DNA of 64,000 nucleotides. It comes from Zelopaecilomyces penicillatus. Lineage: Eukaryota; Ascomycota; Sordariomycetes; Hypocreales; Pseudodiploosporaceae. A model generated the notes under the pieces. The model worked only from the letters and a program-made list of their open reading frames with translations, was not told the DNA's origin and searched no databases. Shown piece by piece: positions 34,546-47,433 of this stretch. Position 1 is the stretch's first letter; each line of letters begins with the position of its first letter. Where the stretch lies: positions 124,001-188,000 of the forward strand of contig VCCP01000004.1 of assembly GCA_005765155.1 (NCBI GenBank), in the 5' to 3' direction. A program made the position numbers and the translations under genes.

Positions 34546-37500
34546 GGTCAACTCATTCGGCGACTGTTGTAGCGACAGACTCTCAGGCAGCAGCGGCATA
34601 GTCAACGGGCTGCATTCTCACCGCGACGAGAGCATCACAAGGTCGAGCTGTCTGCGATATTACGTGCACGTAGGAAAAGAGGGATGGATGACGGAGGCTT
34701 TTTCCCTGGCGTCGACTCCAATGGCGAAATATAGGTGAGTACGGGGGACGGCCAAGACGGGAGGGGCCGTCAAGGAGGAGAGTCAAGACGCGCCCGCACA
34801 CGCACACATGCAAATACAACTAAGAAAGATTTCCAATAGACGATAACGAAGTCTCAGGTGATGGCAAGGCCTGGCAGTTAGTTGTGTCTGATCCCGACCA
34901 TTGCGGGGGAGGGCAGATGGCGATAACCACCAAAAAATAAAAACACAGGCGAAAAAAGAGAGGCGTGCTGACCGCATCGGGCTGGGGTTCAGCCAGCGAG
35001 CCAGACTTGGAGACAGACGAACAACCTGTTGACCCGACAAGGATGGTGGCACAAAATCAAAATGGCACCCTGGCTGTGCCTTGGAAGCAACGCATCACAT
35101 CGCAAACGACAGAGCAACAGAGCAACAGAGCAACGTTAGTAGGGGTCCTGACAACTCGGCCTTGCGCTAATCCCATCCTTTTGCTTTTTGGACAGTGGGC
35201 TGCAATCAAAGCTGCACGCTTGGCCCCAGCTGCGGGTGCCAATCGGAAGCGACCACACGCATTCAGTGTCTTGATGTGCCATCTTGGAGTTCCACTCGAG
35301 ATCCAACCAGCGATCGGCAACTAGACCAGTCTCGTCGGGGGCTCCCTGGTCAGCTCCTCCTAACCCCCTGGTCGACGGGGTCCTTGGAGCCAATGGCTGG
35401 CCAACTTTGTTTCCTCCCCTCCCCCGAAAGAAAGAGGGGAGACAGTCGGTGACTCGGTAGTCTGCCCATGGAGAATCGGAGAAGCAGCGATGATTGTGGG
35501 AGAACAATGGGAATCATTCGCATGTCACTTTGTCTACATACAGGTGCGTGCAGTCTCCCCAAGACATCGAGTTCTTGCAAATGCCACACTTTCCAAAAGT
35601 GGCATGTCATGTCGGAAGAAATCACAAACAGCTAATCTTTGCTACGCCACAATTAACGATGGATTTTTGTTCATTTTAAAGAACCTGGTGTGCCCTGACC
35701 CGCACCCTCATTTTGCCAGCCAGCTCAGCGCGACAAGACGTTGGTTTCTCGACTAGATCCGAACTCTGAACACCACGAAGACCGATTACCCACACAACCC
35801 AACGTTTTTGGGGTCTGGTGGCTTCAGCCTTTGCGGTGGCCTCTAGCCGTCGGGCAAATCCAAAATGCCACTCTACCGGACGCTAAGCCATCGCGGCTAC
35901 GGAGGCAAATGCCGTTCATTGGTAAACAGCAGCCAGTTGTTGTTCGCGGTCTGCCACTACGAACCGTTTCCATGCACGAAAAGGGGGGGGGGGGGGGGGG
36001 CAAAAAAAGGTTTATTGAGTGGGGAAGGACGGTTAAGCGATATGCGAGACAGTGCAGCCATCCATCTCCGATCAGATTTGGTGCGTGGAGGATCAGGAAC
36101 GCGCTCTGCCAGTGCCATGCTTTGAACGTTTTAACGCCATTTGCCCCCATCTCTCTGTTTAATGCAAGACTGTCATACATACGGTAGTGCCATTAGTAGC
36201 ACTCCTAATAGGCTCACGGGTATGATTACCAGATTCAGAGTGTGAAACGTCGTAACCCAGCACAGAGCTCTCGCCTGGGTGCACCAAACATGTGAGAATG
36301 AGGATGAACAGACTATGTCGATCATGCTGGCATGAGGGCTGCTGTTATCTGTCTGCAGCGTCCTGCTGTGCGTCTGAGGTTTATAAGCGAACGAATCAAG
36401 TGCAACTCAGAGACGCATGTATTTGCAGCCTGGAGGGAAACCCAAGCACCAAGGCGGGAAAAGTCGAGGTTGGCTACTGACTTGGAGTGGTCGCCTTGTA
36501 TATGCCCAAGTGGCAAAAACGCTTGAGGGTACCTCTGTAAGGACTCGACATTCTCTACATTTCAGACCAAGCCGTCTGAAGGGTTCAGAGCTCACCATCT
36601 GTCCTTCAATCAATCCCTCCCCAATTGCAAGTTACAGATTTTGTTATCAACAAAGAAAAAGGCGCCATCCACAGTTCTACAAAGCAATGTTCAACAAGCG
36701 GTCTAGGGGTATGGGTATGTGTCTCTTCTCTCCAGACGAATTTAGCCACTGTTGCCGACAAGAGTGTTTCACCGTTTCAAAATATCAGACCTACAGCAGC
36801 ATCGATGTGTTGGGCAACCCAGAAGCGATTTTGTTGGAATCTAGGCCCGTAGCACCGCTTTCGGCCTCAACGTGTTGCGTTGCAGTACATGCTGTTGGGC
36901 CATCTGTCTCCTCTTCAACCTTCAATCCTTTGACCGCACGCGCTGGATGAATCAGAGCGACGTTAAAATATGCAGTTCCAGACTCTACCGTTGGTAAGTC
37001 GGCGTGGCGCTGAGGCTGTGCACTCCGTGAGATTTACTGTAACGCCTGATGTGACACCTGCGAAAGCTGTAGACCAATGTGGGAGGGAATAACGATGGGT
37101 TGGAAAGGTGCTCGCAGGTTGATGGATGATGAGCGGTTATCATGCCCGACCACCGGCACGCAATGTTACCAAAGCGAGTACATGAAACAATCACATCTTT
37201 TCGAATATCCCCGACTCGTATGAGGTCGTCCTGTTAGTTTTGGTCCATAGTTACACCTGGTCGTACGAACAGGGTCACCACGACGAAGCAAGCTGCCCAA
37301 TGTCCATTCCCCGCCACAGGCCGCTCATAGCTTTTATGCTCTGAACCTAAGACTCGCCTGGATTTCGGTCGCTCACGTCTATCTTATTCATCCGAGCCTT
37401 CATTTTATTTAAGGATAAGTTCAAGGATGCAAATGTGAAGGCCAGCCAACCAGTGTCATCTATACGAACAAATTTCCGCGACACCAAACACTGAAGGAAC

Positions 37501-38788
37501 TCCGGCCACATTTGTACTCCGGGCTTGGTCAATCAACTTCGCATGGTACTGAGATACCGACAATGTTTGTTTTGGTACTAGTCTGTCTGGGCAACAGGCA
37601 ACAACTTTTTGTCTGTCTCATTGAGATTGCTCATATGAAGCCTGCAAGATGGCCCAACCCGTCTCAGATACTGAGATCATGTAAGTTCATTCTACATTCG
37701 TGGGGGTCTCTGGCCTCATGCCTTTGAGGCGGTGTGCTTCGAGTAGCTGGCCACGTAGCAGTCTCTTGAAGCGTTGATACTGATGCGGATTGTCCCTTTT
37801 GCCAGCGTGCAACTTAAAATAATCACATCTCGGTCTATCTAACCCGCCATACCCTGCAAATTTCCCCACAGCGGCAGGTCGGTACTGCCGAAGACAAAGA
37901 CCCATGTATTCTGCGCCCACATGTGTGAAAGTTGCATCTCATCTGACATTATCGATCGGGGGGCGCCCATCTAATGGCAAAAAATGACTTGCACATTGAA
38001 CTCGAATATTCCAGATTTCCATCTGATTCTGTATTGTGGGCATGCTGACGTGAGATTTTCGCTGCGTCATATTAAGGGTTATTTGGAAGACGTTTATAGC
38101 TATGCGACGGTGATTCCCTGCTCTTTTGTAAGTTGTGCTGTTATACAAGTTCCCTATATCAAGGGCCTTCTGAGCACGCCGACTTTCTAAGAGCTTAACG
38201 GGCCTACCAGATCAGCATCATGGTCCCAACAGGAGTACTGTCAGTAGAACAGCAGTGAGACTCAATAGAACTTTCTTTGATGATGTGTGGGAAAGGCTGA
38301 AAAGGGATTTTCACCTCCAATCATCAGATGTTGTTAGTCTACAAACTAGATTTTCAGCATCGGCAGTAGTTGGGATGGGCTAGACGGTCGGGGTCAGCAT
38401 TGACGGCATGCAGGGGTTAGATCTGATTGTCAGATTTAAATATATAGACATTTCGATTTCGGTCGAGTAGCGGATTTTTGCTCATTGACCATGAGCCCGT
38501 GTAAACCATTCAGTCTGGTCTTGAGAGCTCCACTCAAGCGGTAGCCCAACAACCCCAGTTTGCCTAATCGGGAATATTCCCAGATTTTTCAGATCTTGGC
38601 CGAGATATCTAGCCTAGTTTGGCAATGTAATAACACTCTGACAACCGCAGCAATGTGTAAGTTACACGGCATGGAGAGAGCATTGAACCGGAACATGGAC
38701 ACAATCTAATTTCTCTTCAGGCTCTGGAACCCACCCCACTGGGTTTTACCATAAGCACCAAGGGCTGAGTCAGTTCAGATTGCATAGA
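34546..38788. other. Gene-free region of about 4.2 kb
   Basis: Only short conflicting ORFs. The longest, 36417-36950 (177 codons, plus), has no domain, signal or splice context. A run of 18 G is at 35983-36000. A low-complexity 'gcaacagagcaacagagc' repeat lies near 35110-35130. No tRNA or snRNA was recognised. Confidence 0.45.
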
Positions 38789-38796
38789 TATAAAAA
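38789..38796 (+). promoter_or_regulatory. TATA box of the frameshifted secreted-protein locus
   Basis: Sequence TATAAAAA about 130 bp upstream of the ATG at 38923, followed by a C/A-rich leader with CATCATCATCGC. This is a good fungal core-promoter match. Confidence 0.5.
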
Positions 38797-38922
38797 GGGA
38801 CGGAAGGCCATGTTGTTACTCTGAGATCACAGCTCATCATCATCGCAAAATCGCTCTCCTGGCATTGAGACTTTCGTTTCTAAACCATTTAATTTTGGGA
38901 CATCTTTGTCATTTACACCAAA

Positions 38923-39364
38923 ATGCAGCTCAACACTCTCCTCTGCCTCCTTGGCACCACCTGGCATCGTCACAGCAGCGGCCATCAACCCCCTCGCTTC
39001 TCACGATGACCTCGTCAGCCCCCAAACCAACACCGGCAATCAACTGTTTAAAAGACGCAACGACTGGGTCAGATGCGACAAGAGATATAATCTGGCCACA
39101 ATCGAAGACTGCAGACAGCTTATCAACAAACTCAAAGGAGACACGAGCAGAGTGACTGACTCACCACGAAACATGAATCACTATAGCTGCTATATAAGCC
39201 GGTCGACGGTTAATAAACACGAAAAGGACTGGTTCGGACGAGCCGGCCAAGAAATCTTGGACGAGTGCGGCAAGGACGTGTACACCATTTCTGGTATACG
39301 ATTGAAGTTTGATAACACGCAGACAAATGTCTGTCTCTCTAATCGCTCAAACGATTGGAAATGA
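38923..39364 (+). pseudogene. Frameshifted small secreted cysteine-containing protein
   Basis: The ATG at 38923 begins a signal-like MQLNTLLCLLGTT, but that frame soon loses hydrophobicity and reads through unrelated residues. The frame shifted by +1 contains 'GIVTAAAINPLASHDD', as expected at the end of a signal peptide, and then a ~110-residue domain with five cysteines (WVRC, EDCRQ, YSCYIS, DECG, NVCLSN) ending at 39364. That second frame has no ATG before its middle, so it cannot start on its own. One extra base near 38945-38970 would explain both halves. The cysteine spacing recalls small fungal effector or killer-toxin-like folds, but I do not assign a family. It is either a real null allele or an assembly error. 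Confidence 0.6.
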
Positions 39365-39637
39365 TATTGGGATGGATGGGAATGCTGGGGGTCTTAATGC
39401 TGGTGTGGAAGAGGGAGGGAGGAGGATGTTCTGGTACACGTATAGTATCTACTCTTGTTGTACATAACCAGACACAATCTACTGCGAATATACCGGTGCA
39501 CCTGATTCTCTTCCCTGCCTTTATCCTCTCGTCAAAGCCCCCTACATCCCATCTATTACATCTCACAGGCGCCGATATTGTAAAGCCTAACGACCTGGGC
39601 TTTTGAAGCGACTCCAAGCGAGATCAAATTTTAAGCT

Positions 39638-39832
39638 TTAAACCTTGGCACATCTTCCCATCACACCCGCACCTCCAGTGGACCGACAGTTATAGCTAGG
39701 TGGGCAGGTGTTGGTGTGACCAATCACGCATACCTGACCTAGTTGACGGGCAACAAGCTCTTCCTTCTCAGCCGGGGCCGCGATGGAGAGACCGGCTAGA
39801 GCAATTGTGGCGATGACGCTGATGAAGCGCAT
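39638..39832 (-). CDS. 64-residue secreted four-cysteine peptide
   Basis: Single exon from the ATG at 39830-39832. Residues 1-19 are a textbook signal peptide (MRFISVIATIALAGLSIAA), followed by a short pro-segment (PAEKEELVAR). The mature part starts about 'QLGQVC' and has four cysteines in roughly 35 residues (VCVIG, NTCPP, YNCRS, RCAKV), enough for two disulfides. Length and layout suit a defensin-like or effector peptide, but no family is claimed. It converges with the frameshifted locus at 38923; both are small secreted-protein loci at the edge of the AT-rich block. Confidence 0.75.
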   Translation of the reverse strand: MRFISVIATIALAGLSIAAPAEKEELVARQLGQVCVIGHTNTCPPSYNCRSTGGAGVMGRCAKV

Positions 39833-40640
39833 TTTGTTGTTGTGTATATTGAGTGCTTGAGGCGATAATATAAGTTGAAGATAATGATTGTTAAGTTTGA
39901 GGGAGAATGCTCTTGAATTGGGTGGTATTAGAGTTCGAGATATGGACGGAAATGCGATGCCATCTTATAGGCAACATGTGCCGGTGGCATCAGGGCGGGC
40001 GAAGCCTAGGCCGCATGGCCGGAAAGATAGCCAACGTAACTGGAAGGTCAGCCCGGCCGACAGCCGAGATAAATAGACTATATAAAGGCAAGGGATGTTA
40101 TGAGATGGAAGGTATCGGCAATGACGTGGGATAGGATGCTCGATCCATACATGTTAAAGAGAACAACTACTCTTGTATTAAAAGGTTCTGTTATATTAGT
40201 ATAGAATAATCACCTGTTCCATAATCAAAAGTCATGAAATGGACTTGGTTTGGCTGAGCTAGTCAGGAAATCTCCAACCATTATAGTAAGGATGTCTATG
40301 TTATTTCCATACAGCGGATTGAGATTGAATCGGTTGGCCTATTTCCCTAAAAGCCCTTTCCTAAACTTATTATTTCGATAAAAAAGATGAGATGCCCAAT
40401 TCCCTTTGACATTATCTCACAGACGTTAATGGCGTCAAATACTAATAGCTAACACTGATAACTCTGTACTTGTCTTAACGCTGCAATATTATTTATTAAA
40501 GCGATTTGGTTATCTGAATGACGATTCTCTCTGCTTTTACAGGCGATTTTTAACCCATCAATATCCCTGGAACCATATTTGAGTACAACAGTCATGTTCG
40601 CATCAGGCCGGTCCAATGCCCAATCAAGCAAGCAACGCAT
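39833..40640. other. Transition zone into AT-rich sequence
   Basis: Contains the upstream region of the four-cysteine peptide gene. GC content falls visibly from left to right. No coding sequence was supported. Confidence 0.5.
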
Positions 40641-42169
40641 CTATACCAGCCCAGCCCAATAACCACCTATATAGCATAATAGTTTACCCCCTGTTTTAGC
40701 TTTCACCCTAGCCCATCCAATAGCACTGCACAGCACCGCTGACTCATTATAATAATTTACCCCAAACTACCATCAGCCTTATAGCTAGGCTCAACAACAA
40801 GGAGCAGATATTTGTCAAGGCCACAGTATAATAGGCCAGCTACTTTAAGGTAGTTATCTGTTATAATATCTATAATAAGGTTATATTACAAGCACAGAGG
40901 GAAGCTACTCTAAATAATACAGCTTAACTATAGAAATAAATCAACAGGTAGAGAAACGCATATATAGACCTGGTTACCCTGCGATAAGTCATCGTTATCC
41001 CCTATACTACAGCGATAAGGCAGATAAGCTTATCTGGCAAGGTTATCAGGAACACAAGATCAAGGCTTTATAAGATAGCAAAGAGTAACCCAGGACTCCT
41101 TATACAAGACCTAATAATTTTCAATACAGACAGATCCAGGCCCTTAGGGATACCACTATTATAAGTAATAAATATATAATTTAACTAGATTATCTATAAT
41201 AAAGATTATACTATTAAAAGCCTTTAATTAATAATATATTATATTATTAATTAATTAAATTATAAGATTATACTTATATATACTATAATCCTATTATTTA
41301 ATTATATCTATAATAGATTTAATTATATTAATATATTTTAGAATCTAGTATAATATTATAACCTATTAATATAATTATATAATAGATCGATTATATAACT
41401 TAAAGAAGATATATATTATAAAGAAAGAGAATTAATTATAATAAATTAATAAAGTTATTAAAAGAATAATAATAAATTAAATATAATAAAGTTAGATATC
41501 TAGGTATTTAATTATAATATATAATCTAGAAGATTATTAGTTATTAAGGCTTTAATAGCCTTTTATACTTAAAAGATTAAAAAAAAAGATTTAGCTTAAA
41601 TATAAATCTTATTATTAATTAATTAATTAAAGCTATATAATCCTATTTAATTATATTTAGAATTCCTTTTATAATTCTTATACTTTTATTTATAGCTATT
41701 TAGGATTAATAATAGCTTTTATTTATTTTATTATTAAAGGATTATCTTTATTATTAAAGAGTTTATTAGATTTTATAGTTTATTAAAGGCTTAAAGCCTT
41801 AAATTAATAGGATTTAATTAATCTTTTATAATAATCTTTAAGAATCTAGAATAAAATAATAATACTTTTAACTAAAATAATAAAAATTAAAAAGATTAAT
41901 ACCTTTTAAGTATTAATAATAAAGAGAAATAGATTATTAATTTTATTTAAGCCTATTAAATAGACTTAATATATTTAAAAAAAAGAGAATTTTAAATTAT
42001 TTTAATCTTTAAAAATATAATAAATAAATATAAATCCTTTTAAAAAAATAAGATATAAAGCTATATTAAAATTAAAAGAAAAAATAAAGAAATTAATTAA
42101 AATATTTTTTAAAATAAAATAAAATTTATTTAAAAGATTTTATTAATTAAATAATTAAGATTTATAATA
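40641..42169. other. RIP-degraded AT-rich sequence left of the copia element
   Basis: Overwhelmingly A and T, with TA-rich words and almost no CA/TG outside small islands. No frame is open for more than a few dozen codons. Probably old transposon sequence, but no class can be named. Confidence 0.6.
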
Positions 42170-42644
42170 TATTGCAATTTGCAGTATAAAGTTATAACTA
42201 AAGCTAGTAGTGATAGTAGTGGAAGAAAGGTAGTGAATAGTTATCTAGAGTGAAGTCTGTAGAAAAGAAGAAAGAAGTGATTGAATTGCTGATAGAGAAA
42301 GAAAGCAGGATTCAACTAGGAATCCAGCTATCTTATATATCTAAATAATACTAGGATTATTTGGAATTATTTAAGAATTCCAAATAATATTTCTTTAGAT
42401 TTCTAAGCATTCCAAATAATAAGAAAGGGAGGGGTATAAGGGATAAGCCCTTATTTTACTAGTCTAGCCTGATATAGCAGGTCAGGCTGCACGGGCTTTT
42501 TAGGTCTTATAGCAGGTCAGGCTGCTATCTTATAGCAGGTCTGGCTGCTAGGGCTATAGCAGGTTTAGCTGCTAAGCTATAGTAGGTCTAGCTATTAATC
42601 TTATAATAGGTCAGGCTGTTATATAAAACCCACTTATTTTAACA
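42170..42644 (-). repeat. 3' LTR of the copia element
   Basis: Starts 'tattgcaatttgcag' and ends 'ttattttaaca' on the plus strand. Boundaries were set by the solo LTR at 54108, which has a target duplication. The right half carries several copies of an 'agcaggtcaggctgct' motif. Confidence 0.85.
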
Positions 42645-42652
42645 CTCCCTTT
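42645..42652 (-). other. Polypurine tract of the copia element
   Basis: Reads AAAGGGAG on the minus strand, directly before the 3' LTR start TGTTAAAATAAG. The expected plus-strand priming site; the position fits exactly. Confidence 0.75.
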
Positions 42653-42672
42653 AGTAAGCTATATATATATAG

Positions 42673-45600
42673 CTAGCTTTTAATAGGGGGTTTTTGCAGG
42701 TTTAATAGGCTTAGAAAGCCCTGAAAAACAGGGCCTGTTAAAGCCTTAGTTAGCCCATTAGCAGGTATAGCCTTAGTTGTAAGATAATTTATCTTAAATA
42801 GCCTACTAGCTGTCTCTTGTCTAATATAGTGGAATTTTAGCAGAGTGTGCTTAGTTCGGGTATGCTGATCAGGGTTCTTAGTATTACTTATAGAGGCTGT
42901 ATTATTATAATACAGGTCTATAGGCTGCTAAAGAGGGATTTTTAGCTCTATAAAGAGCCTAGAGAGCTATTTTAGCTCTTTTATAGCCTCTACTAAAGCA
43001 TCTGATTCAGCTTCTGTAGTTGAGAGGGCTATAGTAGTCTGTCTCTTTACCTTCTAGCAGATAGGCCCGCTTGCTAGCTTAAAGAGATACCTATAGGTGG
43101 ATTTGCTAATAGCTTTACAGCCTGTAAAATCATTATCTAAATAGCCTAGCAGCTGAAGAGCTAGTTGTTTAGCCTGTATAAGGTCTAAAGCCTTATAAAG
43201 GATAGCTAGTTCTTTAGAGCCTTTTAGGTATTTTAGAAGGTTCCTAGCTGTATTATAATGGTTGATATAGGCCTGTTGCATATATCGAGAAAGCCACTGT
43301 ATTAGAAAAGCTATATCAGGTCTGGAAAGAAGTATAAGGTATATTAAAGTCCCTATAATCTGCTGATAAGTCTGTTGTTCAGCAGAGGTAAGAACCTTTT
43401 TTAGGGGTTCTTTTAATGCTCTGGGTTGTAGGGGTATAGCTGTAGGGGTTGCATCTTGTAGCTGAAAGCGCTGAAGAGCCTCATCAATATACTAAGACTG
43501 GTGCAGCCATAGCTCCTTTTTAGCTCGGTTATAGCTGATTTGAACCCCTAAGAAGAAGGCTATAGGGCCTCTATCTTCTATAGCAAAGACCTTATTTAAC
43601 AGGCGTTTTAGCTTGTTAATATAGGGTAGGTCCGGCCCTATAATAAGGCAGTCATCAATATAGGTAATAATAAAGGTGTTAGTCTGAGCATTGATAAAGA
43701 CAGCCGGGTTAGAGATTAAGGGTTAGAACCCTAGAGTAGCTAGCAGCTTAATTAGCTGCTATTGCCATTCATAGGGACCTTGCTTTAGCCTATATAGGGC
43801 CTTTTTTAGCAGGATAACCTGTTTTATAGCAGGGTTATAGCTAAGCTTGGCTAATAAAGCTGTTAAAGGCTGGTTTCTAGGGGTTTGGGTCTCTATAAAG
43901 GAAGACAGGCCTTCTGGAAATTCCATAAAAATATCCTTAGATAACTGGCTGTTTAAAAAAGCCCTTATAAAATCAATTTGCTCGATTTCCCAGTTATAAA
44001 AGGCTGCTAAAGCTAGTAAAATCCGCCAGATAGGGGGAATACTAGTAGCTGTAAAGGTTTTAAAGTAGTCTTTTCCTTTAATTTGTATAAAACCCTTTAT
44101 AACAAGTCTAGCCTTATATTTTAAGGGCTGATTTTATAAATCCTTCTTAAGCTTAAAAACAAGCCTATTTTTCAGGATTTTTCAGTCTTTTGGAACCTCT
44201 GAAAAAGGGATAAAATGCATGACTTTAGCTTGTAGAATTTGATGGAATTCACTATAAATAGCGCTAATTCACTGTTCCTTAGCAGGGTCTTCTAAGGCTT
44301 GTTTCTAGCCAGCAGGTTCTGAAGAAGCCTTAGCAGTGAATTTTGCCTTTAGCTTATAACAGATATCTATAGAATAGGCAAGATCTAGCTATATAGGTTC
44401 AGAGTCTTCTAACAGCTGTTTAGGCTATTCAGTAGGCTGTGGTAATTGTATTATAGGCTGTGATATAGGCTGTAGCAGCTGTTATAGCGGTTGTGGCAGC
44501 TGTTATAGCATCTGTAGTATAGGCTCTAGCAGTTGGATAGGTCTTCTAGCTTGATCAAGGGCTTGTAAATCGATCAGATCCTTTAGAGTAGGTTGATCTG
44601 TTGATTTTGGCGGGGTATAAAGCTCTTTTAATTCTCCCTTTAAGCTAGAAGAGCTCTAAAGATTATAAAAATTACCCTTTAGGCCCTGGCTTATAGGGCC
44701 TATTCCTTCTATAATACAAAGAAAAGAGGTCTTAGTTACCTACTAATAGGAGGGTATATAAACCGAATAGACATTTTTACCTAGTATAGTTAGCAGCCTG
44801 GCTGGTTCTGTTTTAGGGCTTAGTTTAGTGCTTTATTAGCGCTTCTTAGTAGGGATAACAACCTTATAGTATACTCTAATAGCTCTATAGGCTATTAAAT
44901 TTGGTTTGTTAGCTGCTAGAGCTGGTTTTAGCTCTTATAAAAAGAGCTATAGTAGGCTGAGGTCTCTGTTTATAACCGCTATATAGTTAATAAGGTTAAT
45001 TATAGCAGGTAAAATAGCAGTCTAGAGAAAAAGTGGCAGCTAAGCCCAGATTATAGTAGCCTATAGTTGGTCTAAAATAACCCTTATAGAGCGTTCTAGC
45101 AGGCTATTTTACTTATGAATATAGGGGCTAGATATACTAAAACTGATGCCTTTGCCTGCTAGCCAGTCTTTTAGTAGTGCTAAGACCTCTTTTCTATTAT
45201 TGAAATACAGCTGTAGAGGGTATTTTTTATAGTGGGCTTTTAGTCCTTTAAATAGTCCCTTTATAGCAGAGAAGACAGTATAACCTTCCTTATTAAATAG
45301 TAAAAGAACCATTTGATAACAGGATTTTCTTTCTACTAAAATAAGCCCTATAGAGAGCTTATTATAAGGGATTGGTTTTATCTGAAATATGTCTCCCTCT
45401 ATAACCTCTAGCACTTCTAGCGGGTCTAGAATCAGGTTTTTAGAGGGTCTATATATTGATTTAGCCTGTATATATACTAAACAGAAGAAATCTGCTTCTT
45501 TTATAGCAGTAAAATCAGGTAAGCCCGCTGAAATTTTAGCGGTCTTTTTTAGCAGCTGTAGGCTAATGTGGCTGAGATGGATGTGCTAAATTCCTGCTAG

Positions 45601-47433
45601 TTATAATAGCTTTTAATAGCTAGTTTTAGCTGAAAGACCTGTATCTCCCTCTGTAACAGTGTTTTTAGAGGGTTCTAGAAGGGATATAGTATTTTCTAAT
45701 AGGTCTTATAGCAGGCCTGAGTCTGGATCAGGGCTTTCTGATATGTATAGGCCTGAAATTTCAGGGCTTTTTGTTGGTTCTAGCAGCTGTTTAGCTGGTT
45801 CAGAGGGCTTAGTGAGGTCCTTATATATACTAGGGAGGGGTTTGGAGGTGATTTCAACCGCTATTGGATAGCTATAATAGTGGTTGAAAGGCCCTGTAAA
45901 TTCAGATGTAGGCTTCCCTTTTTGCTGAAGGAAGAAGCCATATTTAATGAAGTTTAGCAGTCTATAGCAGGTTCAGTCCATTGTAAATAGCTTCTCTTAT
46001 AGAAGTATACTATCAGAAGTATAATGCTTTACCCCACTTATTATATTTATATCTATATTAGGGATATATAGTGTATTTTTCAGCTCTAGAGTACTATAAG
46101 TTCTAGGTTCAAGCCCTATAAGCATTATAAATACAGCTATTCCAGATCCTTTTGGATAGATTGGACTGCCACCAGTTGTTATAGGCCTTGGTTTCTTACT
46201 ATAGGTACTATAACTAATAAAGAGGGTTCTATTATTAATGATATAGCATGTTGAGCCAGTGTTATATAGCAGAGCGTTCTTTAGATTGGTATTATAATGA
46301 GTGCTATAAGCTGATTCTTTAGGCTCTATAGCTTCTGAACCTTCTGTATTAGATTTAGAATCAGAGCTTTAGGTGCTGGCTGCAGTATTCCAGTCATCTA
46401 TAGATAGGTTATAAATGCCTATTATAAAGGAAGCTTTATTAGGTTCCTTGCTACTAGTAGCAGGCTTCTTTATCTTTTTATCCTTTTGAAAGGGCTTATA
46501 AGGCTGTTTTTCAGTGGATTTAGACGGTTTTTCCTTCTTTTTAAAGTCCTTATAGGTCTTTTTAAAAGGTTCCTTAGCTTCTCTAGCCCTATAAGAGCTA
46601 GCTTTTACAACTAAAGAGCTTTTGTCTTATAGCTCTTCTAATAAGTCCGCTATAAGGAACTGTAAATTCAGGGCATCTAGTGAAGTGCTGAGCACTATAT
46701 AAATCCTGATATTATTCCTTTAGCATTCAGCCCACTATAGGAAAGCTTCTTTTACAGCCTTCAGATACTGATTTATCTGATCTATGGGCTATATAGTAAC
46801 TGAAGCTAATTATAGCTTAGTAAGTCAAGTATTGAATTCGCTATTAAATGCCTCTATAGAGCCTTTATAGCTGTTGAAGCTAAGCTTGTGAAAGGTACTA
46901 TAGAGGGTTCTGCACTGCAGGGTAGCACTACGGCAGTATTGCTTATTCAGTATTTGATAAGCTTCTAGCGGTGTTATAACCCAACTTATAAAGGCTTGTG
47001 GGTGCTATGAGCAGCTGTTATAAAGTAATAGAAGCAAAATAGCCTGATAATGGTTATTAAGGCTAAGGCTTATAATGGGGTTTGAAAGAAAAGTAGGTAA
47101 TCCAAGTGCCTATAACTGGATTAACAGGGCCTGAAGCCATTGGTTGTAGTTATTAGGGCCCCTTAACCTATAAGCTTCTGGAAAGGCCTGTATTTTCTTG
47201 GATAGCTCTTTTAAAGCTAGGTCCTCTAGTATATTTATAGGCTGTGCTGGCTATAATAGTGATTGAGATGGCTTAGATTGAGGTTATAGTGGTTCTTTAG
47301 TAGTCTCAGTAGCTGTGGCCACTGTAAATTAGGCCTATAGCTATTATAGTTGCTATATAAGCTCCTATATCTAAGATCGAAGAGCTTGTAATTCTAATGA
47401 ATTCTCTTCTATTGAAAGGTCCTGACCTGACAT
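42673..47433 (-). pseudogene. Copia Gag-Pol polyprotein, stop-interrupted
   Basis: From the ATG at 47433 (MSGQDLSIEENSLELQALRS, then TAG) to the stop at 42673 is exactly 1,587 codons. Widely separated open pieces share this one phase: an integrase core piece at 45414-45109 (GDIFQIKPIPYNK, then VERKS, ending SPYIHK), the reverse-transcriptase YIDD box at 43651-43662, and RNase H at 43281-43054 (LLKYLKGSKELAI, then ISKSTYRYLF). Later 'ALSTTEAES' is also present. So there is no net indel; only in-frame stops, many of them TAG where CAG is expected, interrupt it. Copia elements normally encode a single Gag-Pol, which matches. It cannot make a full polyprotein as it stands. Confidence 0.88.

Noticed and set aside
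36417..36950. 177-codon ORF
   Set aside because: No domain, signal peptide or intron context; conflicts with other short ORFs.
45389..45871. Plus-strand ORFs inside the copia element
   Set aside because: Antisense to the integrase part of Gag-Pol.
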